DNA of 15,725 nt from Spirochaetaceae bacterium (GCA_031269165.1 JAISZQ010000376.1:1-15725); one strand, 5' to 3'; shown: positions 1-6,471, numbered from the stretch's first letter. The notes: generated from the letters alone by a model not told the origin. Program-made: numbers and translations.

Positions 1-1791
1 GGCTTGACCGTCCTTTTGGGCGCGTCATTATTCTTGACCGGATGCCCGACGGAGGCCGAGACGGAGACCGTTACCGTGACGGTGCCGGGGGATCAGGTAC
101 CGGTTGTGCCGGACAATGCGGTTCGTGCCGACAGCGAGGCTGCCCTGCGCGGCTTGCTTGCGGCTAACAGCGGGGTGTCGGTCATCGACTACACCAGTAC
201 CGCGCCGACGGCGGCACTGACTATCCCTTCGGGGAAGACGGTGTACCTGAACGGCAACGCGCTTACGCTTGGCGCGAACCTCGCGGTCGCGTCGGGCGCG
301 AAGGTGGTTGTTGTCAAAAGTTTGACGACCGCTGGGGACGGGAAGAAGTTGCTGGTCAACGGGACGGTGGAGGTTGCGCGGAACGCGATGCTTGCCTACG
401 GCACGGCGGCGACCGAGGTGACGAGTTACACTGAGTCTTCAGGGGTGATAACGCCGGGGTCCGCGACGGTTATCGGCGACACGGGCAAGGTGCGGGTGCT
501 TAAGGACGGTTTGCTGGGGCTGAAAACAGCGGACGTGTCGGAGACGGAAGCCGACAAGTTCACCCTCGCGCAGGCGTGGTCGGCGGCGGGGTCGGGGCAC
601 CTTAGTATTGACGGCGACACCGATTTCCCCGTCAGCGTGCTTACGGCCCTGGCCACCGCGACCCGGGGGATTCTTGCGACGACAACCGCGACTGCGGCGC
701 TGCCCGGCACTATCCCTGCGCTCGCGGATATCACAGTGAAAGGCGCGATAACGGATGCCGGCAGCGATCACAAGCTCACGGTGAACGGCATTCTCCAAAC
801 CGACGGCGATGACTTCACCGGCGCGGCGATAACGGAGATCGCGGTCGGGGACGGCGGCAAGTTCATCACAGACAGCACCGGGTTTTCCACTGCGGCGCTT
901 ACCAAAATCACGGTGGGGAAAGGCGCGACATTCACTTCCGGGGATGCAGACGCTGCCACCTATGCGCTGGTAACGGAAATCACCGTCGGCGCCGGTTCCA
1001 CGGTTACGGTGGACGCCGACGCTACGTTTGACGCCCTTGCCACGCTGAGCGTGGGGGCGGCCGCGACGTTTAACGCCGTTGCCGCGACCGCGCCGACTTA
1101 CGCCGCGCTTGAGACGCTGAGCGTAGGCGACTATGGGACCGCGACCCTCGCGGCAGCCACCGCAACCGACGTAACCTTCGAGGCCACGGACGGGCTTGGG
1201 ACGCTTACGCTGGGCAACCACGCGGCGGTGAGCGCCGGGGCGGCGACCGCTGCCAACCTCGGTAAATCCGGGGACACGTTTAGCATCGGCAAAGACGCGA
1301 CACTCGGAGGCGTTACGGTTCCCGCAGGCGCGACACTGACCGTTGCCACGGGCGCGACGCTGACCGTTGGCGGCGTCCTTACGGTGAGCGGCACGCTGGA
1401 AATCGCAGGGAACGGCAAAGTACTCCTTACAGCGGCGGCGACCAGTGTTGTCCTGAAGGCGGACGGAGCGATTGACGTCAAAGACGCTACGGGCGCGTTC
1501 GGCGAAGCGACCCAAACGGCCACCAAGATGAAGGTCGGCGCAGCAGCCACCCCGGGTACCGCAACCAAGGCGTTGGTAGCGAATGCCACCACTACTTGGA
1601 CCGTTACCACCGATAGCACCGGGACCGACGTTTCCTCTTCGGGTTTTATCGTTCTGGGCACGCTGAAACTGGCCTTTAACGGTACCAGTAATGTTAGTGC
1701 TGCTGCGGGCGCAGATGCTGCGGGGAACGCCGCCGCCGGGAAACTGGTCGCGGGAACTGGGACTGCCATCACCTTTATCGGCACCGACTAA
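1..1791 (+). CDS. Repeat-rich putative surface lipoprotein (5' end cut by window)
   Basis: The frame is open from base 1 to a TAA at 1789-1791 and gives about 596 residues. The first visible residues are a hydrophobic stretch ending in a lipobox (LTGC, Cys codon 43-45), so the start codon lies a few codons upstream of the window; the TTG at base 4 is probably not the start. After the Cys comes an acidic/Thr linker (TEAETETVTVTV). The rest is low-complexity and rich in Ala, Thr, Gly and Val, with loosely repeated units such as EITVGAGSTVTV, TLSVGAAATF and GATLTVATGATLTV. This periodicity suggests a beta-solenoid or beta-helix. I recognise no catalytic motif. Similar Ala/Thr/Gly-rich repeat lipoproteins are common in treponemes, which is why I infer surface exposure. 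The gene is clearly more GC-rich than the transporter genes to the right. Function is unknown. Confidence 0.8.
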   Translation, partial: GLTVLLGASLFLTGCPTEAETETVTVTVPGDQVPVVPDNAVRADSEAALRGLLAANSGVSVIDYTSTAPTAALTIPSGKTVYLNGNALTLGANLAVASGAKVVVVKSLTTAGDGKKLLVNGTVEVARNAMLAYGTAATEVTSYTESSGVITPGSATVIGDTGKVRVLKDGLLGLKTADVSETEADKFTLAQAWSAAGSGHLSIDGDTDFPVSVLTALATATRGILATTTATAALPGTIPALADITVKGAITDAGSDHKLTVNGILQTDGDDFTGAAITEIAVGDGGKFITDSTGFSTAALTKITVGKGATFTSGDADAATYALVTEITVGAGSTVTVDADATFDALATLSVGAAATFNAVAATAPTYAALETLSVGDYGTATLAAATATDVTFEATDGLGTLTLGNHAAVSAGAATAANLGKSGDTFSIGKDATLGGVTVPAGATLTVATGATLTVGGVLTVSGTLEIAGNGKVLLTAAATSVVLKADGAIDVKDATGAFGEATQTATKMKVGAAATPGTATKALVANATTTWTVTTDSTGTDVSSSGFIVLGTLKLAFNGTSNVSAAAGADAAGNAAAGKLVAGTGTAITFIGTD

Positions 1792-1815
1792 GCGGAATGT
1801 GCGGCCCGGCGCACG

Positions 1816-1831
1816 GGCAAACAAGTTTGCC
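1816..1831. repeat. 16-bp tight palindrome (7-2-7)
   Basis: GGCAAAC and GTTTGCC flank a 2-nt centre (AA). It lies 25 nt after the lipoprotein stop codon. Two other 16-bp palindromes of the same 7-2-7 build occur at 2233-2248 and 2406-2421. There is no T-run, so a simple intrinsic terminator is unlikely. Confidence 0.6.
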
Positions 1832-1845
1832 TAAAGCCGGGCAAA

Positions 1846-1874
1846 GGCGGGACGGGGACAGGCTCCGTCCCGCC
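1846..1874. repeat. 29-bp GC-rich hairpin, copy 1
   Basis: This is a perfect 10-bp stem (GGCGGGACGG / CCGTCCCGCC) around the loop GGACAGGCT. It is repeated at 1997-2025 with one substitution and an identical loop. It could contribute to ending the lipoprotein transcript, but no T-run follows. Confidence 0.75.
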
Positions 1875-1882
1875 TTCGGGCT

Positions 1883-1963
1883 CGTCATTGCGAGGAGCGG
1901 AGCGACGAAGCAATCCAGAAAGGGCATAACGCCCTGGATTGCCGCGCTTCGCTCGCAATGACG
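1883..1963. repeat. 81-bp interspersed palindromic repeat (CGTCATTGCGAG type)
   Basis: The unit opens with CGTCATTGCGAG and closes with its exact reverse complement CTCGCAATGACG. Inner arms AATCCAG and CTGGATT also pair, giving a long imperfect hairpin. When translated it yields the familiar HCERSAAIQ / LDCFVAPLLAMT peptides that are often mis-annotated as proteins. From general knowledge, this sequence type is dispersed in many bacterial genomes as a non-coding repeat. Here it sits between the two copies of the 29-bp hairpin. Confidence 0.8.
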
Positions 1964-1996
1964 GAAAGCCCGCTTGTCATGACGGGCGGGAAAACA

Positions 1997-2025
1997 GGCG
2001 GAACGGGGACAGGCTCCGTCCCGCC
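1997..2025. repeat. 29-bp GC-rich hairpin, copy 2
   Basis: This is a second copy of the 1846-1874 hairpin in the same orientation. The loop GGACAGGCT is identical and there is one substitution in the left arm (GGCGGAACGG), which creates one stem mismatch. The two copies bracket the 81-bp palindromic repeat. Confidence 0.75.
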
Positions 2026-2103
2026 AAACCAAACGGCACGATTGCCGGAAGGCCGTGGGGCTTACTAAAATGCCCTCGCGCCAACGACACGTGTCATAAA
2101 AAC

Positions 2104-2121
2104 TGCCGCCTTCGTGCGGCA
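2104..2121. repeat. Short hairpin
   Basis: TGCCGC and GCGGCA form a perfect 6-bp stem around CTTCGT. There is no T-run and no adjacent gene, so its role is unclear. Confidence 0.4.
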
Positions 2122-2149
2122 TGCTATTAGCCGGGTGAGCAACAACGGA

Positions 2150-2221
2150 GGGCGGCATTACCGCCGTTCGATGACTATCACGAAGGGCAGTGCCGCCCTC
2201 ATAACGGCGGTACAGCCGCCC
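2150..2221. repeat. 72-bp imperfect inverted repeat
   Basis: The left arm at 2150-2168 (GGGCGGCATTACCGCCGTT) pairs with the right arm at 2203-2221, whose reverse complement differs only at the central AT versus TG positions. The arms are separated by 34 nt that hold a smaller GGGC/GCCC pairing. Each arm is itself partly self-complementary (GGCGG/CCGCC), so a cruciform or clover-like fold is possible. Confidence 0.6.
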
Positions 2222-2232
2222 GGAGGTGTTGG

Positions 2233-2248
2233 TGCCACCGAGGTGGCA
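2233..2248. repeat. 16-bp tight palindrome (7-2-7)
   Basis: TGCCACC and GGTGGCA flank GA. Outer GGTG and CACC words extend the symmetry. It has the same build as 1816-1831 and 2406-2421. Confidence 0.55.
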
Positions 2249-2253
2249 TTCAC

Positions 2254-2400
2254 CCCACTGTCAACAACTTAAGAATTTTGTCCGCGGATTGACGCGGATT
2301 TTCACGGATTATACCCCGCTCGATCCGTGTTAATCCGCGCCGCCATCAGGCACAATCCGCAGATCTTTCTTTTCTTTTTGCTTAAGTTGTTGACAGTGGG
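2254..2400. mobile_element. 147-bp MITE-like unit with 20-bp terminal inverted repeats
   Basis: Positions 2254-2273 read CCCACTGTCAACAACTTAAG, and 2381-2400 are the exact reverse complement over all 20 bases. The interior holds a further imperfect inverted repeat (GACGCGGATTTTCACGGATT at 2291-2310 against 2321-2340). No coding capacity is visible and I could not see a convincing target-site duplication at the edges. The size and perfect ends suggest a miniature inverted-repeat element, but a simple long hairpin is not excluded. Confidence 0.5.
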
Positions 2401-2405
2401 AGACG

Positions 2406-2421
2406 CGGCAACTTGTTGCCG
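2406..2421. repeat. 16-bp tight palindrome downstream of the regulator gene
   Basis: CGGCAAC and GTTGCCG flank TT. It lies 33 nt past the end of the minus-strand regulator gene. It could form a hairpin at the 3' end of that transcript, but there is no T-run on either strand. Confidence 0.5.
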
Positions 2422-2453
2422 TTCCCCCTTTTGCTGAGATTTTGAACAGGCTC

Positions 2454-3215
2454 TTAGGGATTAATTTTCAACAGCCCCATAATCCTCGGAAAATGGGCAT
2501 GATGCCGGGCGATTGCGGTTTCAATATCCTCGGTTTTAACGGCGTCTATCATTTCCTGATGATCTAGGGGCACCTCGTCCAGATCCTCGATGGCTTCATA
2601 GCTTTTTTTGATTTCCTCCATCGTAAAAGCATAGAGAGTCCGGTAAATATCCTGAAAGAGCCTGTTTTCTCCTTCTTGGAAGAAAATCGCATGGAACGCA
2701 TAGTCCGCTTGGGTCAGTTTCTCTATGGAAGATTCCTTGACAGCAGTTCTCATGTTTCCGACCTCTGCCTCAAGTCTGTTGATCAGGGTCTGGAATTTTT
2801 CTGCATCCTGCAAGCAGGAGTTCAGGGCATAATGAAAGGCCGCTTCCTCCAAAACTTGGCGGAGGTGGACGATTTCTTTGAGATCTTGGGAACTCAAAAA
2901 TATGGACCAGGTTATTGCTTCGCTCGACAACCGGGATTTATCACAGAGAATGGTTCCCTTTGATGCCTGGGATTTGAGTATCCCCAGATGCTGAAAAATC
3001 TTGAGGGCTTCCCGGATAGAAGAGCGGCCTATACCGAAACGTTCAATTAACTCATGCTCGGTGGGAATTTTATCCCCCGGCCGGTATTTTCCCGACGTAA
3101 GAAGAATGCGTATCTTTTCCATTGCCTGGACGACCACGGTCTTCTGGTAAATCCGCTCGTCTCCCTCTTGCTGCCCGGAACTGTTGATGAAATGATCCAC
3201 CATTACTTGATCCAT
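2454..3215 (-). CDS. GntR-family transcriptional regulator, FadR/FCD subfamily
   Basis: This 253-residue protein has an N-terminal winged helix-turn-helix (about 21-92) with the typical PTEHELIERFGIGRSSIREAL recognition region. A C-terminal all-helical FCD ligand-binding domain follows (about 108-240). Candidate metal/ligand residues are D171 and H175 (in DYAFHAIFF), H219 (in DHQEM) and H241 (in RHHAHF), matching the Asp-plus-three-His set of FCD proteins. Family members often repress sugar-acid or carboxylate genes and release DNA on binding the acid. It is divergent from the TRAP operon, so it is the obvious candidate regulator of that operon. No Shine-Dalgarno precedes the ATG at 3215. A good promoter places +1 at or next to this ATG, suggesting a leaderless mRNA; the ATG four codons in is the alternative and also lacks a Shine-Dalgarno. 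Confidence 0.93.
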   Translation of the reverse strand: MDQVMVDHFINSSGQQEGDERIYQKTVVVQAMEKIRILLTSGKYRPGDKIPTEHELIERFGIGRSSIREALKIFQHLGILKSQASKGTILCDKSRLSSEAITWSIFLSSQDLKEIVHLRQVLEEAAFHYALNSCLQDAEKFQTLINRLEAEVGNMRTAVKESSIEKLTQADYAFHAIFFQEGENRLFQDIYRTLYAFTMEEIKKSYEAIEDLDEVPLDHQEMIDAVKTEDIETAIARHHAHFPRIMGLLKINP

Positions 3216-3221
3216 AGTTAT

Positions 3222-3250
3222 AGTATACCGGATTTAGTAACGTCTGACAA
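3222..3250 (-). promoter_or_regulatory. Promoter of the GntR regulator gene
   Basis: On the minus strand, TTGTCA (3250-3245) and TATACT (3227-3222) are separated by exactly 17 nt. The -10 ends 6 nt before the annotated ATG, so transcription should start at or within a base or two of the start codon. The -35 lies within ATTGTCAGACG, which resembles ATTGTCTGATG found downstream of the TRAP and iolB promoters. This fits autoregulation. Confidence 0.65.
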
Positions 3251-3251
3251 T
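3241..3251 (-). promoter_or_regulatory. Candidate operator at the regulator's own -35
   Basis: Read on the minus strand the site is ATTGTCAGACG. Compared with ATTGTCTGATG at 3348-3358 and 6461-6471 (also minus strand), it differs at two positions. FCD-type GntR proteins typically bind short palindromes built on TNGT...ACNA, and TTGTC.GAC is compatible with that. The operator role is inferred. Confidence 0.4.
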
Positions 3252-3313
3252 GAAGCAAAACCTTCGTTTTTGAAAAAATTTGCAAAAAAGATAAAGAAAA
3301 TGAAAAAAAAGAC

Positions 3314-3342
3314 TTGACAAGCCGTTTTTTATGACCTATAAT
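3314..3342 (+). promoter_or_regulatory. Sigma-70 promoter of the TRAP operon
   Basis: Perfect -35 TTGACA (3314-3319), 17-nt spacer and perfect -10 TATAAT (3337-3342), preceded by A-rich tracts. Transcription would start near 3349 and leave a 5' UTR of about 105 nt before dctP. A full consensus match implies a strong promoter that would need repression. Confidence 0.88.
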
Positions 3343-3344
3343 AG

Positions 3345-3365
3345 TATCATCAGACAATGTGATGA
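3345..3365 (+). promoter_or_regulatory. Candidate operator overlapping the TRAP transcription start
   Basis: The sequence TATCATCAGACAAT at 3345-3358 is repeated exactly at 6458-6471 in the iolB promoter. In this copy it also forms an inverted repeat, TCATCA-7 nt-TGATGA (3347-3365). Its position over +1 is suitable for a repressor. Binding by the neighbouring GntR/FCD protein is inferred from location and repetition. Confidence 0.55.
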
Positions 3366-3453
3366 ACAAACGCATGGTACAACTCAAACAAAACTCTGAT
3401 AGGGTAAAACCCGTAATACAACTGAACATGGCGAAAAGCCAGAGGAGAGACAA

Positions 3454-4491
3454 ATGGACAAGAAGAATTTTCTTTTTGGGGCGGTGGTTTGCATACTGGC
3501 CGCAGTGCTTGCGGCGGGCTGCAACAAAAGCAAAAGTGGATCAGGAGAGGGATCTGCGGCGGCCGGTTCGGAACAAAAGCTGGTGCTGAGGATCGCCAAC
3601 AGTCACAATCCTGAGCATGTTACCAGTCAGGCATGCCAGCGTTTCGCGGATACGGTCAAGGAAAAAACAAACGGCCGTATCGAGATCCAAACCTTTTTTG
3701 CCGGACAGTTGGGCGACGAGCGGTCCACCATCCAGCAATGCCAGTTGGGAGGTCTTGATTTTACCCGGGTTTCTTCCGGGGCTTCCGCTGAATTTGCCCC
3801 TCTGATGAACGCTTTGCAGATGCCCTATGAATACGAAAATGTGGATCATCTGTTCAAGGCTCTGGATGGCGAGATCGGCAAAGAAGTCTTTGAGACTTTT
3901 AAGCAAAACAATCTGGTGGGGATCGAGTACATCCATCCCGGTTCCCGGAATTTCTTCAACAACAAGCGGGAAATCCATAGCCCGGCGGACATCAAGGGCC
4001 TCCGCATCCGGGTGTCAGAGTCCCAGGTCATGATCAGCCTGATGGAAGCCCTCGGCGGCGTCCCCGTCCCCCTGCCGTTTAACGACACCTATTCGGCGAT
4101 TCAGACCTCAGTTTGTGACGGCGCGGAAAACAATATGACTTCGTACATAGAAATGTCCTTTGATGAAGTCGCCCAATATTGGACCTATGACAATCACTCC
4201 TTTATGCCCGACATGATTCTGGCTTCCAAGACCCTGTGGGACAAACTCAGCCCGGCGGATCAGCAAATCATCCTTGACGCCGCCCAGGAAGCTTCCATTT
4301 GGCACAGAAACGAATGGGAAGCCTCGGAGGAAAAGAACGCGCAAATCGCCCTGCAACGGGGCCGCATCCTGACGCGCCTTACCCCGGACGAGCTTGCCCA
4401 GTTCCAGGCGGCGGTAGCACCCGTTTATAGCACCCTGCTTAACAGCGAACAGCAGGAGATAGTGAGGCGGGTTCAGGCTCTGGCACAATAG
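3454..4491 (+). CDS. dctP: TRAP transporter substrate-binding lipoprotein, DctP family
   Basis: This 345-residue protein is the extracytoplasmic solute receptor of the TRAP transporter encoded with the next two genes. It has a signal peptide with lipobox LAAGC (Cys23), followed by a Ser/Gly/Lys linker, then the DctP fold. Family signatures visible are the FFAGQLGDE region (81-89), SRNFFN (164-169), the GLRIRVSES strand with the conserved Arg (R186) that binds the substrate carboxylate, PFNDTYSAIQT (208-218) and DGAENN (222-227). TRAP receptors bind organic acids through that Arg, so the ligand is probably a carboxylate such as a sugar acid; the exact ligand cannot be read from sequence. Lipid anchoring instead of a free periplasmic form is seen in many spirochaete transporters. 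The start has a good Shine-Dalgarno (AGGAGAG about 5 nt upstream). A stem-loop follows the gene. Confidence 0.95.
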   Translation: MDKKNFLFGAVVCILAAVLAAGCNKSKSGSGEGSAAAGSEQKLVLRIANSHNPEHVTSQACQRFADTVKEKTNGRIEIQTFFAGQLGDERSTIQQCQLGGLDFTRVSSGASAEFAPLMNALQMPYEYENVDHLFKALDGEIGKEVFETFKQNNLVGIEYIHPGSRNFFNNKREIHSPADIKGLRIRVSESQVMISLMEALGGVPVPLPFNDTYSAIQTSVCDGAENNMTSYIEMSFDEVAQYWTYDNHSFMPDMILASKTLWDKLSPADQQIILDAAQEASIWHRNEWEASEEKNAQIALQRGRILTRLTPDELAQFQAAVAPVYSTLLNSEQQEIVRRVQALAQ

Positions 4492-4503
4492 AGCGACAGA
4501 CAA

Positions 4504-4529
4504 AGCGGAACCGTTAAACCGGTTCCGCT
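4504..4529 (+). other. Stem-loop between dctP and dctQ
   Basis: AGCGGAACCG (4504-4513) pairs perfectly with CGGTTCCGCT (4520-4529) around TTAAAC. No T-run follows, so read-through is expected. Its place right after the binding-protein gene and before the membrane subunits fits a 3' stabiliser or partial terminator that raises dctP expression relative to dctQM. Confidence 0.7.
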
Positions 4530-4547
4530 CTGTTCCAAGGAGCGAGT

Positions 4548-5066
4548 ATGAATGTACTGAAAAAAGTATACCTTGTATTTTCAAAAATTCTTGAAAATTT
4601 TGCCGCTCTTTTTATGGCGATTATGGTACTGGTCGTATTCGCCAATGTGGTCATGCGGAACCTGTTCAACCGGGGTATTTCCTGGGGCGACGAAATCCCA
4701 ACGCTTTTGATGGTTTGGTTTAGCTTTATCGGCCTGGCCGTCGGGGTAGTGGAACACGTACACATGTCTATAGAAATTTTTACCATGAAGCTTTCGGAAA
4801 AAGCCCTTGACCGGCTGGTTCGCTTTGGTTATCTCATCGTAGGCATCTTCGGTGCTTTTATGGTCCGTTACGGAACGCGGATCATGGGGGTGGTAAGCAG
4901 AACGACAATGCCCGCGACCCAGTGGCCTTCCTCGGTTCTCTATATCATCCTTCCCGTTTCGGGGGTGCTGGTGGTTCTTAACAGTTTTCTTGTGGCAACC
5001 AAACTTGACCGGAAAATTCTTTCCGCGTTGAATCCCGGTATGGATAAGGAGAATACCGATGCCTGA
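4548..5066 (+). CDS. dctQ: TRAP transporter small membrane subunit, DctQ family
   Basis: This 172-residue inner-membrane protein has four predicted helices (about 16-38, 51-70, 90-112 and 128-148). The family signature SWGDEIPTLLMVWFSFIG is visible at the start of the second helix (45-62), followed by the HVHMSIE segment (70-76). DctQ pairs with DctM to form the membrane part of the sodium-driven secondary transporter. The Shine-Dalgarno AAGGAG sits just upstream of the ATG. The last 8 bases overlap the start of dctM (ATGCCTGA), so translation of the two subunits is probably coupled. Confidence 0.93.
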   Translation: MNVLKKVYLVFSKILENFAALFMAIMVLVVFANVVMRNLFNRGISWGDEIPTLLMVWFSFIGLAVGVVEHVHMSIEIFTMKLSEKALDRLVRFGYLIVGIFGAFMVRYGTRIMGVVSRTTMPATQWPSSVLYIILPVSGVLVVLNSFLVATKLDRKILSALNPGMDKENTDA

Positions 5067-6360
5067 TTTAAACACCGCCATCGTGGTACTTTTGGGAAGT
5101 TTTGCGTTCCTCATTATACTGCGGGTTCCTGTAACCTTCTGTCTGGGAATTTCCTCGGTCATCACGGCCCTCTATTTGAATATGTCGGTGGCGACCCTTT
5201 TCCAGCGCATGATCAACGGCATTCAGTCATTCAACCTGATAGCCATACCGTTCTTTATCCTCGTCGGAGAAATCATGGGCAGAGGGGGCATATCCGACAG
5301 AATCATTACCTTTGCCAACGCTCTGGTAGGCCGTTTCCCCGGTGGACTCTCCTATGTCAATGTCCTGGACTCAACCTTCTTCGGAGGAATCTCCGGTTCC
5401 GCCGTGGCCGATGTTTCGTCCCTCGGCGCGGTAGTGATACCGATGATGAAAAAATCAGGCTATGACGATGACTTTTCAGTGGCTATCACCGTTACCTCAG
5501 CCTGCCAGGGGGTCATGATCCCCCCAAGCCACAATATGATAATTTTTTCTCTTGCCGCCGGAGGCGTTTCAGTGGGAAGGCTGTTTTTGGCCGGCTTGGT
5601 TCCCGGCCTGTTGCTCGGCCTCGCCCTGTTTGTTACCTGCTATATTCTTTCGGTAAGGAGGAATTACCCCAGAGGCGACACCTTCAGCCTGAAAGAAGTC
5701 TGGCGGAGTTTTTACCATTCCTTCCTCGGCTTGTTTACCGGCATCATCATTGTCGGCGGCGTATTGACCGGATGGTTTACCGCTACCGAGTCCGCTGCCG
5801 TGGCGGTGGTCTATGCTTTTATTATCACCTTCTTTGTATACCGCGAGATACCGCTCAAAGAGATTGTCCCCATACTGCGAAAGTCCCTGCGAACAATCGC
5901 AATGGTGATGGCCTTAATCGCTACCGCCTCAATGTTCGGCTGGATGCTGGCGTATCTGCGGATTCCCGCCCTGATAACCAATACGCTCCTCGGCCTTTCG
6001 GAGAATAAGATCGTTATCCTGCTCCTCGTCAATGTGATGTGCCTGGTGCTGGGCGCTATCATGGATATGGGGCCCCTTCTTCTCATCCTGACCCCGATAT
6101 TGATGCCGGTGCTGGTAACAAAATTGGGAATGGACCCCGTTCACTTTGGCGCGATGCTGGTCTTTAATCTGGCCATCGGCCTCTGCACCCCTCCGGTGGG
6201 TACCGCGCTGTTTGCGGGTTGTTCCATAGGAAAGGTAAAAATAGAAAAGGCTTCGATCGCGTGCATCCCTTTCTATTGCAGCATGATAGTGGTGCTGTTA
6301 TTGCTTACCTTTTGGCCCGCCCTGTCTCTGACGGTGCCGAATCTTTTAATGGGAAAATAA
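5059..6360 (+). CDS. dctM: TRAP transporter large membrane subunit, DctM family
   Basis: This 433-residue polytopic protein is the ion-coupled transport subunit. Diagnostic segments include PFFILVGEIMGRGGISDRI (about 64-82), FFGGISGSAVADVSSLGAV (about 109-127), the helical hairpin motif IPPSHNMIIF (about 154-163) and FTATESAAVAVVYAF (about 236-250). The length is normal for stand-alone DctM proteins, which usually have 425-435 residues, so dctQ and dctM are separate rather than fused. It overlaps dctQ by 8 nt; GGA-rich sequence just upstream (GGATAAGGAG) serves as ribosome-binding site. The TAA stop at 6358-6360 coincides with the first bases of the second promoter cassette. No clear strong terminator separates dctM from iolB, so some read-through is possible. 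Confidence 0.95.
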   Translation: MPDLNTAIVVLLGSFAFLIILRVPVTFCLGISSVITALYLNMSVATLFQRMINGIQSFNLIAIPFFILVGEIMGRGGISDRIITFANALVGRFPGGLSYVNVLDSTFFGGISGSAVADVSSLGAVVIPMMKKSGYDDDFSVAITVTSACQGVMIPPSHNMIIFSLAAGGVSVGRLFLAGLVPGLLLGLALFVTCYILSVRRNYPRGDTFSLKEVWRSFYHSFLGLFTGIIIVGGVLTGWFTATESAAVAVVYAFIITFFVYREIPLKEIVPILRKSLRTIAMVMALIATASMFGWMLAYLRIPALITNTLLGLSENKIVILLLVNVMCLVLGAIMDMGPLLLILTPILMPVLVTKLGMDPVHFGAMLVFNLAIGLCTPPVGTALFAGCSIGKVKIEKASIACIPFYCSMIVVLLLLTFWPALSLTVPNLLMGK

Positions 6361-6425
6361 TGAAGCAAAACCTTTGTTTTTTGAAAAAATTTATAAAAAA
6401 GGTGAAAAAAAAATTAAAAAAAGGC

Positions 6426-6454
6426 TTGACAAGCCGTTTCTTGCAGTGTATAAT
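6426..6454 (+). promoter_or_regulatory. Sigma-70 promoter of iolB
   Basis: Perfect TTGACA (6426-6431), 17-nt spacer and perfect TATAAT (6449-6454). The -35 is embedded in a 13-bp palindrome, GGCTTGACAAGCC (6423-6435). Transcription would start near 6461, about 38 nt before the preferred iolB start codon. Confidence 0.88.
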
Positions 6455-6457
6455 GAT

Positions 6458-6471
6458 TATCATCAGACAAT
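6458..6471 (+). promoter_or_regulatory. Candidate operator at the iolB transcription start
   Basis: The 14-bp TATCATCAGACAAT is identical to 3345-3358 and lies at the same place relative to the -10 (one base further away). It is the best candidate for a site shared by the TRAP and iolB promoters. Confidence 0.55.

Larger units (their letters stand above)
1792..2453. other. 662-bp convergent gene-free region filled with palindromes
   Basis: No credible gene is present between the lipoprotein stop and the end of the oppositely oriented regulator gene. Short open frames exist, but they run through the inverted repeats and encode repeat-derived peptides. The region contains at least eight separate inverted repeats, most of which are listed individually below. 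It looks like an accumulation site for small repetitive elements between two convergent transcription units. Confidence 0.8.
3249..3365 (+). repeat. Duplicated regulatory cassette, copy 1 (TRAP operon)
   Basis: About 117 bp that reappear at 6359-6475 in front of iolB. Shared blocks are AATGAAGCAAAACCTT, TTTTTGAAAAAATTT, a long A-rich tract, CTTGACAAGCCGTTT, TATAAT and TATCATCAGACAAT. The A-tracts directly upstream of the -35 look like an UP element. Conservation of non-coding sequence across a whole operon length points to duplication of the promoter as a unit. Confidence 0.85.

Noticed and set aside
439..1824. 461-codon minus-strand open frame opposite the lipoprotein gene
   Set aside because: Arg/Gly-rich antisense shadow of a GC-rich gene; no recognisable domain, and the plus strand has a lipobox and a coherent repeat pattern.
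1775..2158. 127-codon minus-strand open frame giving HCERSAAIQ and LDCFVAPLLAMT peptides
   Set aside because: It runs through the 81-bp palindromic repeat and the 29-bp hairpins; these peptides are a known translation artefact of that repeat and there is no ribosome-binding site or protein-like composition elsewhere.
1816..2421. CRISPR array
   Set aside because: The repeats are palindromes of differing sequence and irregular spacing, with no repeated direct unit separated by constant-length spacers and no cas genes.
3359..3589. Possible leader peptide or small gene upstream of and overlapping dctP
   Set aside because: No Shine-Dalgarno, begins in the putative operator, and mostly overlaps dctP in another frame with a basic, non-protein-like composition.
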